In this document: one piece after another, positions 44,982-53,598 of the stretch
Layout: every line of letters begins with the position of its first letter
Numbering within the stretch: the first letter of the stretch is position 1
NCBI RefSeq assembly: GCF_020531905.1
Contig: NZ_JAJAWG010000012.1
Location: 1 to 64,000, forward strand
Source: Deefgea salmonis
GTDB lineage: Bacteria; Pseudomonadota; Gammaproteobacteria; Burkholderiales; Chitinibacteraceae
Length of the DNA stretch: 64,000 nt
Direction of reading: 5' to 3'
Position numbers and translations under genes: made by a program
The notes under the pieces: model-generated
What the model was told of the DNA's origin: nothing
The model's input: only the letters and a program-made list of their open reading frames with translations
Database searches by the model: none

Positions 44982-46880
44982 GTGGATATCGAAACATCAA
45001 ATGCAATTAGATTATTTTTTCCAAATCCGTCATTGTCTCTTGTATTTTTTGAAGCTATCGCAAATGCATTTGATGCCGATGCTACAGAAATAAAAATTGA
45101 TATAAATCTAACCTCATTTGATGTGTCAGAATCATTAAAAGTGACAATTGAGGATAATGGCAATGGTTTCACGGATGAAAATTTCGATAGATTTAAAAGT
45201 CTTCTAAAACCTAGAGACAAATATCATAAGGGAGTTGGCCGATTAGTATTTTTGAATTACTTTCATCAAGTAGAAGTAATTAGCACACTAGAAAACCAAG
45301 TGCGATCATTTGTTTTTAAAGATAAATTTGATGGCTCGTATCTAAAAAATGAAACAACCAACAAAAACAATAGAACAAAATCAACAAAATTAATTTTTAC
45401 AGGGTTCGCAAACAAACAAATAAAGTCATATGATGATATAAAACCCGATACTCTGAAAAAAAGAATAATAGAACACTTCTTACCAATGCTAAGTGAGTTC
45501 AATAGAATTGGCAAAAAATTTACTATACAAATTAACCTAGAAACGCTAGAAAGCAATGCGACAAAAGACTTCTTCACTAAAGAAACAACAATAAAACCAG
45601 AAGACTTACCTACACTTTCTGTTATTAACATAAGCAACATTGGTATTGATGCTATTTCAACAATAGAGATGCACTATCATATACAGAAAACCAAAGAAAA
45701 AAGCAATCTACTTACAGCGGTTTGTATTGATGGAAGAACAATACCAATTAATCTAATTCAAACTTCAGCGATACCTTTCGGATATTCAGTGGTATTTTTA
45801 TTTGTTTCTGATTTTTTTCATGCAAAATCAGATAGCTCTCGTCAGAAATTATCTGTTCCAGATGGCATAAACGAAAATCGACTTTACAAAATGTTTAGAA
45901 ATGAAATATCCACAGTACTTTCAAAAGAAATACCAGAAATAAACAAAGAAAACTTCAAAGTTAAAAAACAATTTGAAACAAAATTCCCCCATCTATTAGG
46001 ATACTTTGACGAAAATACTGTAGGACTTATTGATAAAGACGAAGCTCTCAACAACGCAAACCAACAACTTTTTTCAACTCAAAAAGAACTACTTCAGTGC
46101 GATAAAATGGATGATGCCACATTCAAAAAATACCTCGACATTTCATCCAGAGCCCTAACCGAATACATCCTTTATCGCGAAGGAATTATTGAGAAAATGA
46201 AAGGGATGACGGAAAGTAATTCAGAATCCGATCTGCACAATTTAATTGTTCCGAGATATCAAGAGTACAGACAAGAAAAGATGGCCAACGAAATTTACCA
46301 AAACAATGCTTGGCTACTTGATGATAAATTTATGACATTTAGAACTGTTCTCAGCGAAGCAGATATGGGGAAAGTAATTAATGCAATTAGCTTAACGGAT
46401 GATAACGTAGAAGAAAATGGAAGACCTGATATTGCAATGATTTTTTCTGCTGACCCTAATGATAAAAATCCCGTAGATGTTGTCATAGTAGAGATAAAAA
46501 AGAAGACCGACAACGAGAAGGAAAATATTTATGCAGTCAATCAGCTGCTAGACAGGGCTCAAAAATTAGTAGATTTTTGCCCTAACATTCAACGAGTTTG
46601 GTATTACGCTTTGATTCAAGTAAATGAAAATCTTTCAAATCGTTTAAGACAAATGAAGTGGGCTCCTTTATTTTCAAAAGGTAAAGTTTTTTATCAAGAA
46701 TTTGAAACATATAGAAAAGACTCAAAAATTGTTCCAACACCAACATTTATTATGTCATTTGATGCATTGGTATCAGATGCTGAATCTAGGAACCATGCAT
46801 TTTTAGAGGTACTAAGAAATACAATTAAAAAACATGTTGCCCTTAATTCGAATGCTATAGTTAGTAAATTAGAAATATAA
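44982..46880 (+). CDS. GHKL ATPase with C-terminal PD-(D/E)XK-like domain
   Basis: A 632-aa AT-rich gene. The N terminus is a GHKL (Hsp90/MutL/MORC-type) ATPase: N-box EAIANAFDADA (24-34), G1 motif EDNGNGF (57-63), and KGVGRL (83-88). A long middle region follows. Near the C terminus D483 (RPDIAM) and E504-I505-K506 (VEIKKK), with a Gln further on, fit a PD-(D/E)XK nuclease. The combination is typical of single-gene phage-defence or MORC-like proteins. The GTG at 44982 has GGAG six bases upstream; the frame continues upstream without one. Confidence 0.82.
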   Translation: MDIETSNAIRLFFPNPSLSLVFFEAIANAFDADATEIKIDINLTSFDVSESLKVTIEDNGNGFTDENFDRFKSLLKPRDKYHKGVGRLVFLNYFHQVEVISTLENQVRSFVFKDKFDGSYLKNETTNKNNRTKSTKLIFTGFANKQIKSYDDIKPDTLKKRIIEHFLPMLSEFNRIGKKFTIQINLETLESNATKDFFTKETTIKPEDLPTLSVINISNIGIDAISTIEMHYHIQKTKEKSNLLTAVCIDGRTIPINLIQTSAIPFGYSVVFLFVSDFFHAKSDSSRQKLSVPDGINENRLYKMFRNEISTVLSKEIPEINKENFKVKKQFETKFPHLLGYFDENTVGLIDKDEALNNANQQLFSTQKELLQCDKMDDATFKKYLDISSRALTEYILYREGIIEKMKGMTESNSESDLHNLIVPRYQEYRQEKMANEIYQNNAWLLDDKFMTFRTVLSEADMGKVINAISLTDDNVEENGRPDIAMIFSADPNDKNPVDVVIVEIKKKTDNEKENIYAVNQLLDRAQKLVDFCPNIQRVWYYALIQVNENLSNRLRQMKWAPLFSKGKVFYQEFETYRKDSKIVPTPTFIMSFDALVSDAESRNHAFLEVLRNTIKKHVALNSNAIVSKLEI

Positions 46881-46968
46881 TTACACTTAGCAAAGCTTTA
46901 TAGATCCCGTTTTGTCGGTCAAGTATTTGGTGCTTAGCTTGAGCGATAAGACGACATTTACGGTATTG

Positions 46969-47017
46969 ATGTATTTGCTTGCAAGCCTTTATTTGCAATG
47001 TTTAGAGAGCAATACAT
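46969..47017. repeat. 49-nt palindromic repeat, copy 10
   Basis: Ends are ATGTAT and ATACAT; 88 bases after the GHKL gene stop. It shares the TTGC...AAGCCTTTAT interior of copies 4 and 7. Confidence 0.65.
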
Positions 47018-47340
47018 CGATTTAAAATCAAACCTCGTTGCGCTGCGGGAGATCCCGTGTAGCAAGCCGAGCGAGGAACAAGCGGGGCGGGGTTTTTGCG
47101 ATCATTGTTTGAGGCCGCAGGCCGAGTTTTGATCGCAACCGCCTCGATTGTCCGCAGCGAGGTGTGGCGCAGCTTGGCAACTTGTTGCCTTAGCGCAGCC
47201 CATGGCCTTAGGCCAGCACGGGCGTAGCCCGCGCAGATACTAGGGCGGATTTCTTTTGCTTACTTTTCTTGGCCGCTCAAGAAAAGTAAGTGCCGCGCGG
47301 CATTAGCGCGACTCACTATGCAAGATCACCATTCATTCAG
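47018..47340. other. Repeat-rich intergenic region
   Basis: GC-rich, with many short dyads. It contains a perfect 13-bp palindrome CTTACTTTTCTTG/CAAGAAAAGTAAG at 47259-47290 (GCCGCT loop). No coding potential is evident. Confidence 0.5.
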
Positions 47341-47348
47341 ATGAAACA

Positions 47349-47376
47349 AAAAAGCCTCGCATCCGCGAGGCTTTTT
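47349..47376. terminator. Terminator-like hairpin
   Basis: AAAAAGCCTCGC/GCGAGGCTTTTT around ATCC; symmetrical, so it can serve both strands. Nearly identical to 47504-47531. Confidence 0.8.
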
Positions 47377-47449
47377 CGTACCATGTACGGCGCAATGGAT
47401 TAGGGTGCTGAAAGCTACGCGAATCGTGCCGTTGCGATGCTTATTTGCG

Positions 47450-47490
47450 GCGTATTCGGCGCAATTCGCTGCGCTCATTGCGCCCTACGG
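47450..47490. repeat. GTAGGGCGCAATGAGCGC-type repeat
   Basis: On the minus strand it begins GTAGGGCGCAATGAGCGC and continues with AGCGAATTGCGCCG: internal dyad GGCGCAAT/ATTGCGCC. A relative of the other GTAGGG elements in the window. Confidence 0.5.
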
Positions 47491-47503
47491 TTTTTGCGAA
47501 TTA

Positions 47504-47531
47504 AAAAAGCCTCGCATCCGCGAGGCTTTTT
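47504..47531. terminator. metH terminator
   Basis: AAAAAGCCTCGC/GCGAGGCTTTTT around ATCC, downstream of metH on the minus strand. Confidence 0.85.
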
Positions 47532-47534
47532 GAT

Positions 47535-47583
47535 GGGTATTGCTGGCTAACTAATATTCAACAAAACCTTAAGCCACATACCC
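47535..47583. repeat. 49-nt palindromic repeat, copy 11
   Basis: Ends are GGGTAT and ATACCC. Its right end overlaps the last codons of metH (Gly-Tyr-Val-Ala-stop). The left end repeats the terminator-GATGGGTATTGCTGGCTAA junction of copy 9. Confidence 0.65.
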
Positions 47584-50500
47584 CAAGTTTGGCGCTAAGT
47601 CGCGCTCGGCTTGCACTAAGCTCACGCCACGGCGTTGGGCGTAGTCTTCGACTTGGTCCAAGGTGATTTTGCCGACGCCAAAGTAGCGCGATTCGGGGTG
47701 GCTAAAGTAAAAACCACTGACCGCTGCGGTTGGCAACATGGCGTAGCCTTCGGTGAGCGTCATGCCGATGTTCGGCGCATTGAGCACTTTGAATAAATCG
47801 ACTTTTGGCGTGTGGTCAGGGCAGGCTGGGTAGCCCGGCGCTGGGCGCACGCCGACGTATTTTTCGTCGATTAAATCGTCGTTGCTGAGCGCTTCATCTT
47901 TGGCGTAACCCCAAAGTTCAGTGCGAACGCGGTAGTGCATGTGTTCGGCAAAGGCTTCGGCAAAACGGTCGGCTAGCGATTTAAGCAAGATGGCGTTGTA
48001 GTCGTCGTTGGCGTCTTCAAAAGCTTTAACCGGCGCATCAATGTCGATGCCGCCGGTGACGGCAAAGGCGCCGATATAGTCGGGCACGCCGCTTTCTTTG
48101 GGGGCGATAAAGTCGGCCAAGCACCAGTTGGGTTTGATTTCACCGGTTTTGGGTTTGGGTAATTGCTGGCGCAGATTGTGCCAAGTCATGATGGGTTTGC
48201 GCTCGGCGGCGGCGGCTTGGTCGACTGAAGTCGACCCTACATCACTTGGATCGTAGAGCTCGATGTCGTCGTGATTGACGCTGTTTGCGGGGAAAAAGCC
48301 AATTACGCCAGCGGCGGCAATCCATTTTTCATCGATGATTTTTTTCAGCATTGTCTTGGCATCGGCGTACAAGCTACGCGCGGCTTCGCCGACGATTTCG
48401 TCTTGCAAAATGGCCGGGTAGCGGCCGTGTAATTCCCAGCTTTGAAAGAATGGCGTCCAGTCGATAAAGGGCTCGATATCAGCCAAGCTATAGTCGGTAT
48501 ATTCACGCACGCCAAGAAAACTAGGCTTTGGCGGGGTATACGTCGACCAATCTGGGCTGAACTTATGCGAGCGCGCCTCAGTCAAGCTAATCAATTTAGT
48601 GCGATCTTTGCTGGCAAAAATCTCCCGCGCCTTGGTGTATTCGGCTTTCACGCCAGCCACAAACGCGGGTTTTAACTCATCGCTGAGTAGATTCGAGCAC
48701 ACGCCCACCGCGCGGCTGGCGTCGGCAACGTAGATGACTTGGTCGTTTTGATAATGCGGCTCGATTTTAACGGCGGTATGCACTTTGGATGTGGTTGCGC
48801 CGCCAATCAGCAGCGGAATGGTAAAGCCTTGGCGCTGCATTTCTTTGGCCACGTGGCTCATTTCTTCCAGACTTGGCGTAATCAGCCCCGATAGACCGAT
48901 GATGTCGGCGTTGATTTCGCGCGCGGTATCAAGGATTTTTTGTGCCGGCACCATCACGCCCAAGTCGGTGACTTGATAGTTATTACAGCGCAGCACTACG
49001 GCGACGATGTTTTTGCCAATGTCGTGCACATCGCCTTTGACGGTGGCCATCACAATCACGCCTTTGGCGGGTGCGTCTTGCAGGCCGAGGGCGATTTTTT
49101 CGGCGTCGATAAACGGCTCTAAATGCGCCACGGCGGCTTTCATCACGCGGGCGGCTTTTACCACTTGCGGCAAGAACATTTTGCCGGCGCCAAACAAATC
49201 ACCGACCACGTTCATGCCGGTCATTAAATGGCCTTCGATGACATGAATCGGCCGTTCCACTGAGACGCGAGCGGCTTCGGTGTCTTCGACGATAAAGGTG
49301 GTAATGCCTTTGACGAGCGAATGGGTAATGCGCGCTTGCAGCGGTAATTCGCGCCAGCTTAAGTCTTCGCCTTTGGCCACATTGGCGTCGCCTTTAAACG
49401 ATTCGGCCAGCGTAATTAAGGCCTCCGTCGCGGCAAGGGCATCGTCGGTCTGCATCAACACCACCGATTCAATCGCATCGCGCAGCGTTTTCGGTACTTC
49501 GTCGTAGGTTTCGAGCGCACCGGCGTTGACGATCCCCATCGTCATGCCTTTGGCAATGGCGTGGTACAGGAATACGGCGTGAATCGCTTCACGTACTTTG
49601 TTATTGCCACGGAACGAGAACGAGACATTCGAGACGCCGCCGCTGATTTTGGCGTGCGGCAGATGGTGCTTAATCCAGCCAGTGGCTTCGATAAAATCAA
49701 GGCCGTAGCGTGCGTGTTCGTCGATGCCGGTGGCAACGGCAAAAATATTCGGGTCAAAAATAATATCGGCGGGGTGAAAGCCAATTTCGTCGACCAAGAT
49801 GCGGTAGGATTTTTCGCAAATCTCGATTTTGCGCGCATAGGTGTCGGCTTGGCCCAGCTCGTCAAACGCCATCACGATCACGGCCGCGCCGTACATTTTG
49901 AGCAATTTGGCTTGCTCAATAAATTTGGCAACGCCTTCTTTCATCGAGATCGAATTGACGATGCATTTGCCCTGCACGCATTTAAGGCCAGCTTCGATGA
50001 CTTCCCATTTGGACGAGTCGATCATGATGGGTACGCGGCTAATATCGGGCTCGGCAGCAATTAGGTTGAGGAAGGTGACCATCGCCTTGTGGGCGTCGAG
50101 CATGCCTTCGTCCATATTAATGTCGATAATCTGCGCGCCGTTGACCACTTGTTGCCGTGCCACGTCGAGCGCGGCGGTGTAGTCGCCAGCCAAAATCAAG
50201 CGCGCAAAGGCTTTTGAACCGGTGACATTGGTGCGCTCACCCACGTTCACAAATAAATCGTGGTCGCCGATATTAAATGGCTCTAAACCAGAAAGCCGGC
50301 ATTTGGCTTCGATGCTGGGTTTTTTACGCGGCGGCAAGTCTTTGACCGCTTGATACATCGCGGCAATATGCTCGGGCGTAGTGCCACAGCAGCCGCCGAT
50401 AATATTGGCAAAGCCCGATTCGGCCCATTCGCGAATGTCGACGGCCATCATGTCCGGATCAAGATCGTAGCCGGTGGGCGCGAGTGGATTGGGCAAGCCT

Positions 50501-51327
50501 GCATTGGCGTGGACGGATACATAGCAGTCCGAAATCCGGCTCATTTCTTCTACATACGGGCGCAGCAAATCGGGGCCGAGCGCGCAATTCAGACCAAACG
50601 AGATCGGGTCGGCGTGGCGCAGCGAATTATAAAAAGCTTCGGTGGTTTGCCCGGTCAGCGTGCGGCCAGATTGGTCGGTAATGGTGCCGGAAATCATAAT
50701 CGGCAATTCTTCGAGCTCGGGGCGATCGGCGAAGTATTTCTTGATGGCAAACACCGCCGCTTTGGCGTTGAGCGTATCAAAAATGGTTTCCACCAATAAA
50801 ATATCCGCGCCACCTTGCACCAAGCCATCGATGGCTTCGAGGTAGGTTTCGACCAACGCATCAAACGTCACATTGCGAAAGCCCGGATCGTTTACATCCG
50901 GAGAGATCGAGCAGGTGCGGCTGGTGGGGCCGAGTACGCCAGCGCAAAAGCGCGGTTTTTCTGGGGTTTTCGCCGTTTGCGCCACGCACAGGTCTTTAAC
51001 CACTTTGGCGGCAGCAAAATTGAGCTCCCAGACTAATGCTTGCATTTCATAATCGGCCATCGCAATCGCGGTGCCGTTAAAGCTATTGGTTTCGATAATA
51101 TCCGCGCCAGCATCAAGGTAGGCTTGGTGAATATCGCTAATGATCTGTGGCTGGGTCAGCACCAGTAAATCGTTATTGCCTTTGACGTCGGTATGCCAAT
51201 CGGCAAAACGCTCGCCACGGTATTGCGCTTCATCGAGCTTATATTGCTGGATCATCGTCCCCATGCCGCCATCCAAAATCAGGATGCGTTGTTCAAGTAA
51301 GCTTTGCAGTTGCGCGAAACGAGTCAT
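47569..51327 (-). CDS. metH: Cobalamin-dependent methionine synthase
   Basis: A 1252-aa enzyme transferring a methyl group from methyl-folate via B12 to homocysteine. Domains in order: homocysteine-binding (to ~330, zinc cysteines in [10 protein letters not shown]), pterin-binding (~350-640), cobalamin cap and B12-binding ([12 protein letters not shown] with the B12-ligand histidine), and AdoMet reactivation ([11 protein letters not shown], ending APNLGY). Compared with E. coli MetH it carries about 12 extra residues ([13 protein letters not shown]) after ELYDPSD, encoded by a GTAGGGTCGAC palindrome. I chose the ATG at 51327 over an in-frame TTG at 51339. Confidence 0.97.
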   Translation of the reverse strand: MTRFAQLQSLLEQRILILDGGMGTMIQQYKLDEAQYRGERFADWHTDVKGNNDLLVLTQPQIISDIHQAYLDAGADIIETNSFNGTAIAMADYEMQALVWELNFAAAKVVKDLCVAQTAKTPEKPRFCAGVLGPTSRTCSISPDVNDPGFRNVTFDALVETYLEAIDGLVQGGADILLVETIFDTLNAKAAVFAIKKYFADRPELEELPIMISGTITDQSGRTLTGQTTEAFYNSLRHADPISFGLNCALGPDLLRPYVEEMSRISDCYVSVHANAGLPNPLAPTGYDLDPDMMAVDIREWAESGFANIIGGCCGTTPEHIAAMYQAVKDLPPRKKPSIEAKCRLSGLEPFNIGDHDLFVNVGERTNVTGSKAFARLILAGDYTAALDVARQQVVNGAQIIDINMDEGMLDAHKAMVTFLNLIAAEPDISRVPIMIDSSKWEVIEAGLKCVQGKCIVNSISMKEGVAKFIEQAKLLKMYGAAVIVMAFDELGQADTYARKIEICEKSYRILVDEIGFHPADIIFDPNIFAVATGIDEHARYGLDFIEATGWIKHHLPHAKISGGVSNVSFSFRGNNKVREAIHAVFLYHAIAKGMTMGIVNAGALETYDEVPKTLRDAIESVVLMQTDDALAATEALITLAESFKGDANVAKGEDLSWRELPLQARITHSLVKGITTFIVEDTEAARVSVERPIHVIEGHLMTGMNVVGDLFGAGKMFLPQVVKAARVMKAAVAHLEPFIDAEKIALGLQDAPAKGVIVMATVKGDVHDIGKNIVAVVLRCNNYQVTDLGVMVPAQKILDTAREINADIIGLSGLITPSLEEMSHVAKEMQRQGFTIPLLIGGATTSKVHTAVKIEPHYQNDQVIYVADASRAVGVCSNLLSDELKPAFVAGVKAEYTKAREIFASKDRTKLISLTEARSHKFSPDWSTYTPPKPSFLGVREYTDYSLADIEPFIDWTPFFQSWELHGRYPAILQDEIVGEAARSLYADAKTMLKKIIDEKWIAAAGVIGFFPANSVNHDDIELYDPSDVGSTSVDQAAAAERKPIMTWHNLRQQLPKPKTGEIKPNWCLADFIAPKESGVPDYIGAFAVTGGIDIDAPVKAFEDANDDYNAILLKSLADRFAEAFAEHMHYRVRTELWGYAKDEALSNDDLIDEKYVGVRPAPGYPACPDHTPKVDLFKVLNAPNIGMTLTEGYAMLPTAAVSGFYFSHPESRYFGVGKITLDQVEDYAQRRGVSLVQAERDLAPNLGYVA
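48219..48240 (-). repeat. In-frame palindromic insert inside metH
   Basis: On the minus strand GTAGGGTCGACTTCAGTCGA, then CC: a GTCGAC-TTCA-GTCGAC hairpin beginning with the same GTAGGG as the intergenic repeats. It encodes part of a segment not present in E. coli MetH. Confidence 0.6.
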
Positions 51328-51524
51328 GAATGAATCCAAAAAAAATAAGGCGATGAACCTGACACTTTACCATGCAAAAGCGGGCTTGCCTTACCACTAA
51401 CCGCGATTTTCCGCAGCAAAAGGTGACTATTTTGGTAAAAATGCCGCGCTAGAGCGGACTTAATACATTTTTTATCGCGATTGAGCGGCTTAAGCTAAGC
51501 GTATGATTTAGTGGAGTTCTTCCT

Positions 51525-51854
51525 ATGCCGCGTGCCATTGCTATGCCCACCCTGAAAGTACCGAGCGTGTCGCGGGTTCATCCGCTGTCAGCGCGCACGT
51601 CAGCGGCGGATTCTCAGGCTTGGCAGGCAGAAATCGCGGCGGCCAAGCAGCGCTCAGCACCCAATCGGGTCTTGGCGGCGCAGCGGGTGGATTTACAAAG
51701 CAAACCGATTAGCACTTTTCCGCATCTATCCTCGATGCTGATTCAGCAAATGCAGCCAAATCGTGGCGTGTCGCAAGCTCGAATGATGGCTTATCAAGCG
51801 GTTGCTGACGATTCGTCTACTGAAGTGGGTCAGCGTGTTGATTTATTGGCTTAA
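51525..51854 (+). CDS. Hypothetical protein (109 aa)
   Basis: Not recognised. Ser/Ala/Gln-rich, without signal peptide or membrane segment; a short Arg-Val-Asp-Leu motif (QRVDL) appears twice, near residues 53 and 104. GGAG precedes the ATG. It lies divergent from metH with a 197-base gap. Confidence 0.6.
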   Translation: MPRAIAMPTLKVPSVSRVHPLSARTSAADSQAWQAEIAAAKQRSAPNRVLAAQRVDLQSKPISTFPHLSSMLIQQMQPNRGVSQARMMAYQAVADDSSTEVGQRVDLLA

Positions 51855-51951
51855 TTGCTGATTTCACCTGTTATCGGCTAAGGCGCGTGATTGCCGTGTT
51901 CGGCTGGTGATGACGCCGCTATGCTGCAGTATGTTGGTTTTACGGTGGCGC

Positions 51952-52386
51952 ATGATGTCTGAGATGATGGTTTCCCGCACTAACCCTTTAGCTCGCGCAG
52001 CCAATGGCATGAATAATGCCGCTGCGGCGATGCTTGAGTTGCAAAAATCGCCGCGATCCGACTCTTCCAATCGGCCCGATCAGCCCGAGCCGTCGGATTT
52101 AGCGTCGCGCCGCAGCGCAGAAAAACCACCGGTAGATGCGGTGTCGATTTCGGCAGAGGCCAAGAAAAAGCAATCCGAAGACGCTGAACAAATCGCCAGT
52201 CGCCAAACTGCACTGAGCCCTGCACCGCCAGCAGCGGAGGCGAAAGCGGCCGAGCCCGCCGCTGAATCCACGTCAAAAAATACCAACTCTCGCCCAGCCG
52301 CAGTGGCTGCCGCGCAATATGCGCAGCAACAAGCTAGCGCCAATGCCCAAGCCCGTTCTGCGCCCAATCTGAGCGAATCCGCTTAG
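51952..52386 (+). CDS. Hypothetical Ala/Ser-rich protein (144 aa)
   Basis: Not recognised. A low-complexity, likely disordered protein rich in Ala, Ser, Pro and Gln; the part RSAEKPPVDAVSISAEAKKK resembles short motifs of flagellar or secreted accessory proteins only loosely. The start is uncertain among several Met codons (51907-51964). It follows the 109-aa gene on the same strand, so both may be one unit. Confidence 0.5.
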   Translation: MMSEMMVSRTNPLARAANGMNNAAAAMLELQKSPRSDSSNRPDQPEPSDLASRRSAEKPPVDAVSISAEAKKKQSEDAEQIASRQTALSPAPPAAEAKAAEPAAESTSKNTNSRPAAVAAAQYAQQQASANAQARSAPNLSESA

Positions 52387-52641
52387 TCGCGGTATTTATG
52401 CCATCGACCTCTGGATCGTGAGATCGGTGGTCGATTGAGTCTGCTGGCGTTCAATTCCCATATATTTTGTTTTGCCGCAAAGCGATGGCGCTTGCTGGTT
52501 GGCTTGGTAAAAAGCGCATATCAGCAGGCTGAGCATGCGAGTATGATTTTTGCTCAAGCGCGTCGGGCTATTGGCATTTTGTCGCGTGAGGTAGCGGATT
52601 GTTTTTCGGCCAGCGAATGGCTTGTATGGATGGAGAAAGTA

Positions 52642-53412
52642 ATGACGGTAGGTTCTTTAGCAGGAAAAGTCGCACTGGTAATGGGTATTGCCAACGAAGA
52701 TTCAATCGCCTACGGCGTGGCCAAAGCGTTAAAAGCGCGTGGTGCTGAATTGATTTTGACGTACCAAACCGAGAAAACGCTGAAGTATATTCAGCCCATC
52801 ATCGATGAATTGCAGCCCGGCATCGTGCAGTTGTGCGATGTGCAAGATGAGGCGGCGATGGCGGCGGTGTTTGCCGCGATTGCGCAAAAATATACGCGGC
52901 TGGATATCGCAGTGCATTCGATTGCTTTCGCGCAAAAAGACGATTTACATGGCCGCGTCGTCGATAGCTCGGCGGCCGGTTTTGCTTTGGCAATGGACGT
53001 TTCTTGCCATTCGTTTATCCGCATGGCGCACCGTGCTGAGCCTTTAATGGACCAAGGCGGCACGCTATTGGCGATGAGTTATTACGGCGCAGAAAAAGTC
53101 GTCCCCAATTACGGCATGATGGGGCCGGTGAAGGCCGCGCTGGAATGCGCGGTGCGCTATATGGCCACTGAGCTTGGCCCGAAAAAAATCCGCGTGCACG
53201 CGGTGTCTCCCGGCCCAGTTAAAACCCGCGCCGCCAGTGGCATTCGTGAGTTTGATTTGTTGATTAGCAATGGCGCGGGTAATGCGCCACTGCGCGAATT
53301 GCCAGGGATTGATGACGTTGGCGAGGCGTGCGCCTTTTTGTGTGAAGACGGCGCCGCGCGGATGACCGGCAGTACTTTGTATATTGATGGCGGGATGAAT
53401 ATCCTCGCTTGA
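52642..53412 (+). CDS. fabI: Enoyl-ACP reductase FabI
   Basis: A 256-aa short-chain dehydrogenase performing the last reduction of fatty acid elongation with NAD(P)H. Shows the FabI nucleotide motif ALVMGIANEDSIAYG, the YYGAEKVVPNYG segment and the catalytic Tyr157-X6-Lys164. The C terminus holds GSTLYIDGGMNI. The ATG at 52642 follows GGAG; the long open frame upstream (from 52435) is not part of the family. Confidence 0.95.
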   Translation: MTVGSLAGKVALVMGIANEDSIAYGVAKALKARGAELILTYQTEKTLKYIQPIIDELQPGIVQLCDVQDEAAMAAVFAAIAQKYTRLDIAVHSIAFAQKDDLHGRVVDSSAAGFALAMDVSCHSFIRMAHRAEPLMDQGGTLLAMSYYGAEKVVPNYGMMGPVKAALECAVRYMATELGPKKIRVHAVSPGPVKTRAASGIREFDLLISNGAGNAPLRELPGIDDVGEACAFLCEDGAARMTGSTLYIDGGMNILA

Positions 53413-53440
53413 TTAGCGGTAGCGTGTTTTGCAGCCATAA

Positions 53441-53470
53441 AAAAATACCCCAGTTTAAGCTGGGGTATTT
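53441..53470. terminator. fabI terminator
   Basis: Stem AAATACCCCAG/CTGGGGTATTT with a TTTAAG loop and a short T run. Its right arm is shared with the start of a 49-nt repeat. Confidence 0.85.
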
Positions 53471-53511
53471 TTATGCAAGCTATTTAATACAATGGCTAGA
53501 TGGATATACCT
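53463..53511. repeat. 49-nt palindromic repeat, copy 12
   Basis: Ends are GGGTAT and ATACCT; the left end is built from the fabI terminator's right arm, and the inner arms are partly decayed (AAGCTA/TGGCTA region). Confidence 0.6.
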
Positions 53512-53598
53512 AGTCTTGCATTGCTGTTTCGTCTTGTCGTACTCAAGTACGAACTGCGGCTTTAACGCCTTGCGATAAAACTTTTGGACAGATACCGA

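Noticed and set aside
51328-51524. Cobalamin riboswitch upstream of metH
   Set aside because: I looked for the B12-box and a large structured leader; the 197-base gap shared with a divergent gene shows neither.
52435-52641. N-terminal extension of FabI
   Set aside because: The frame is open, but a GGAG site precedes the ATG at 52642 and the family begins there.
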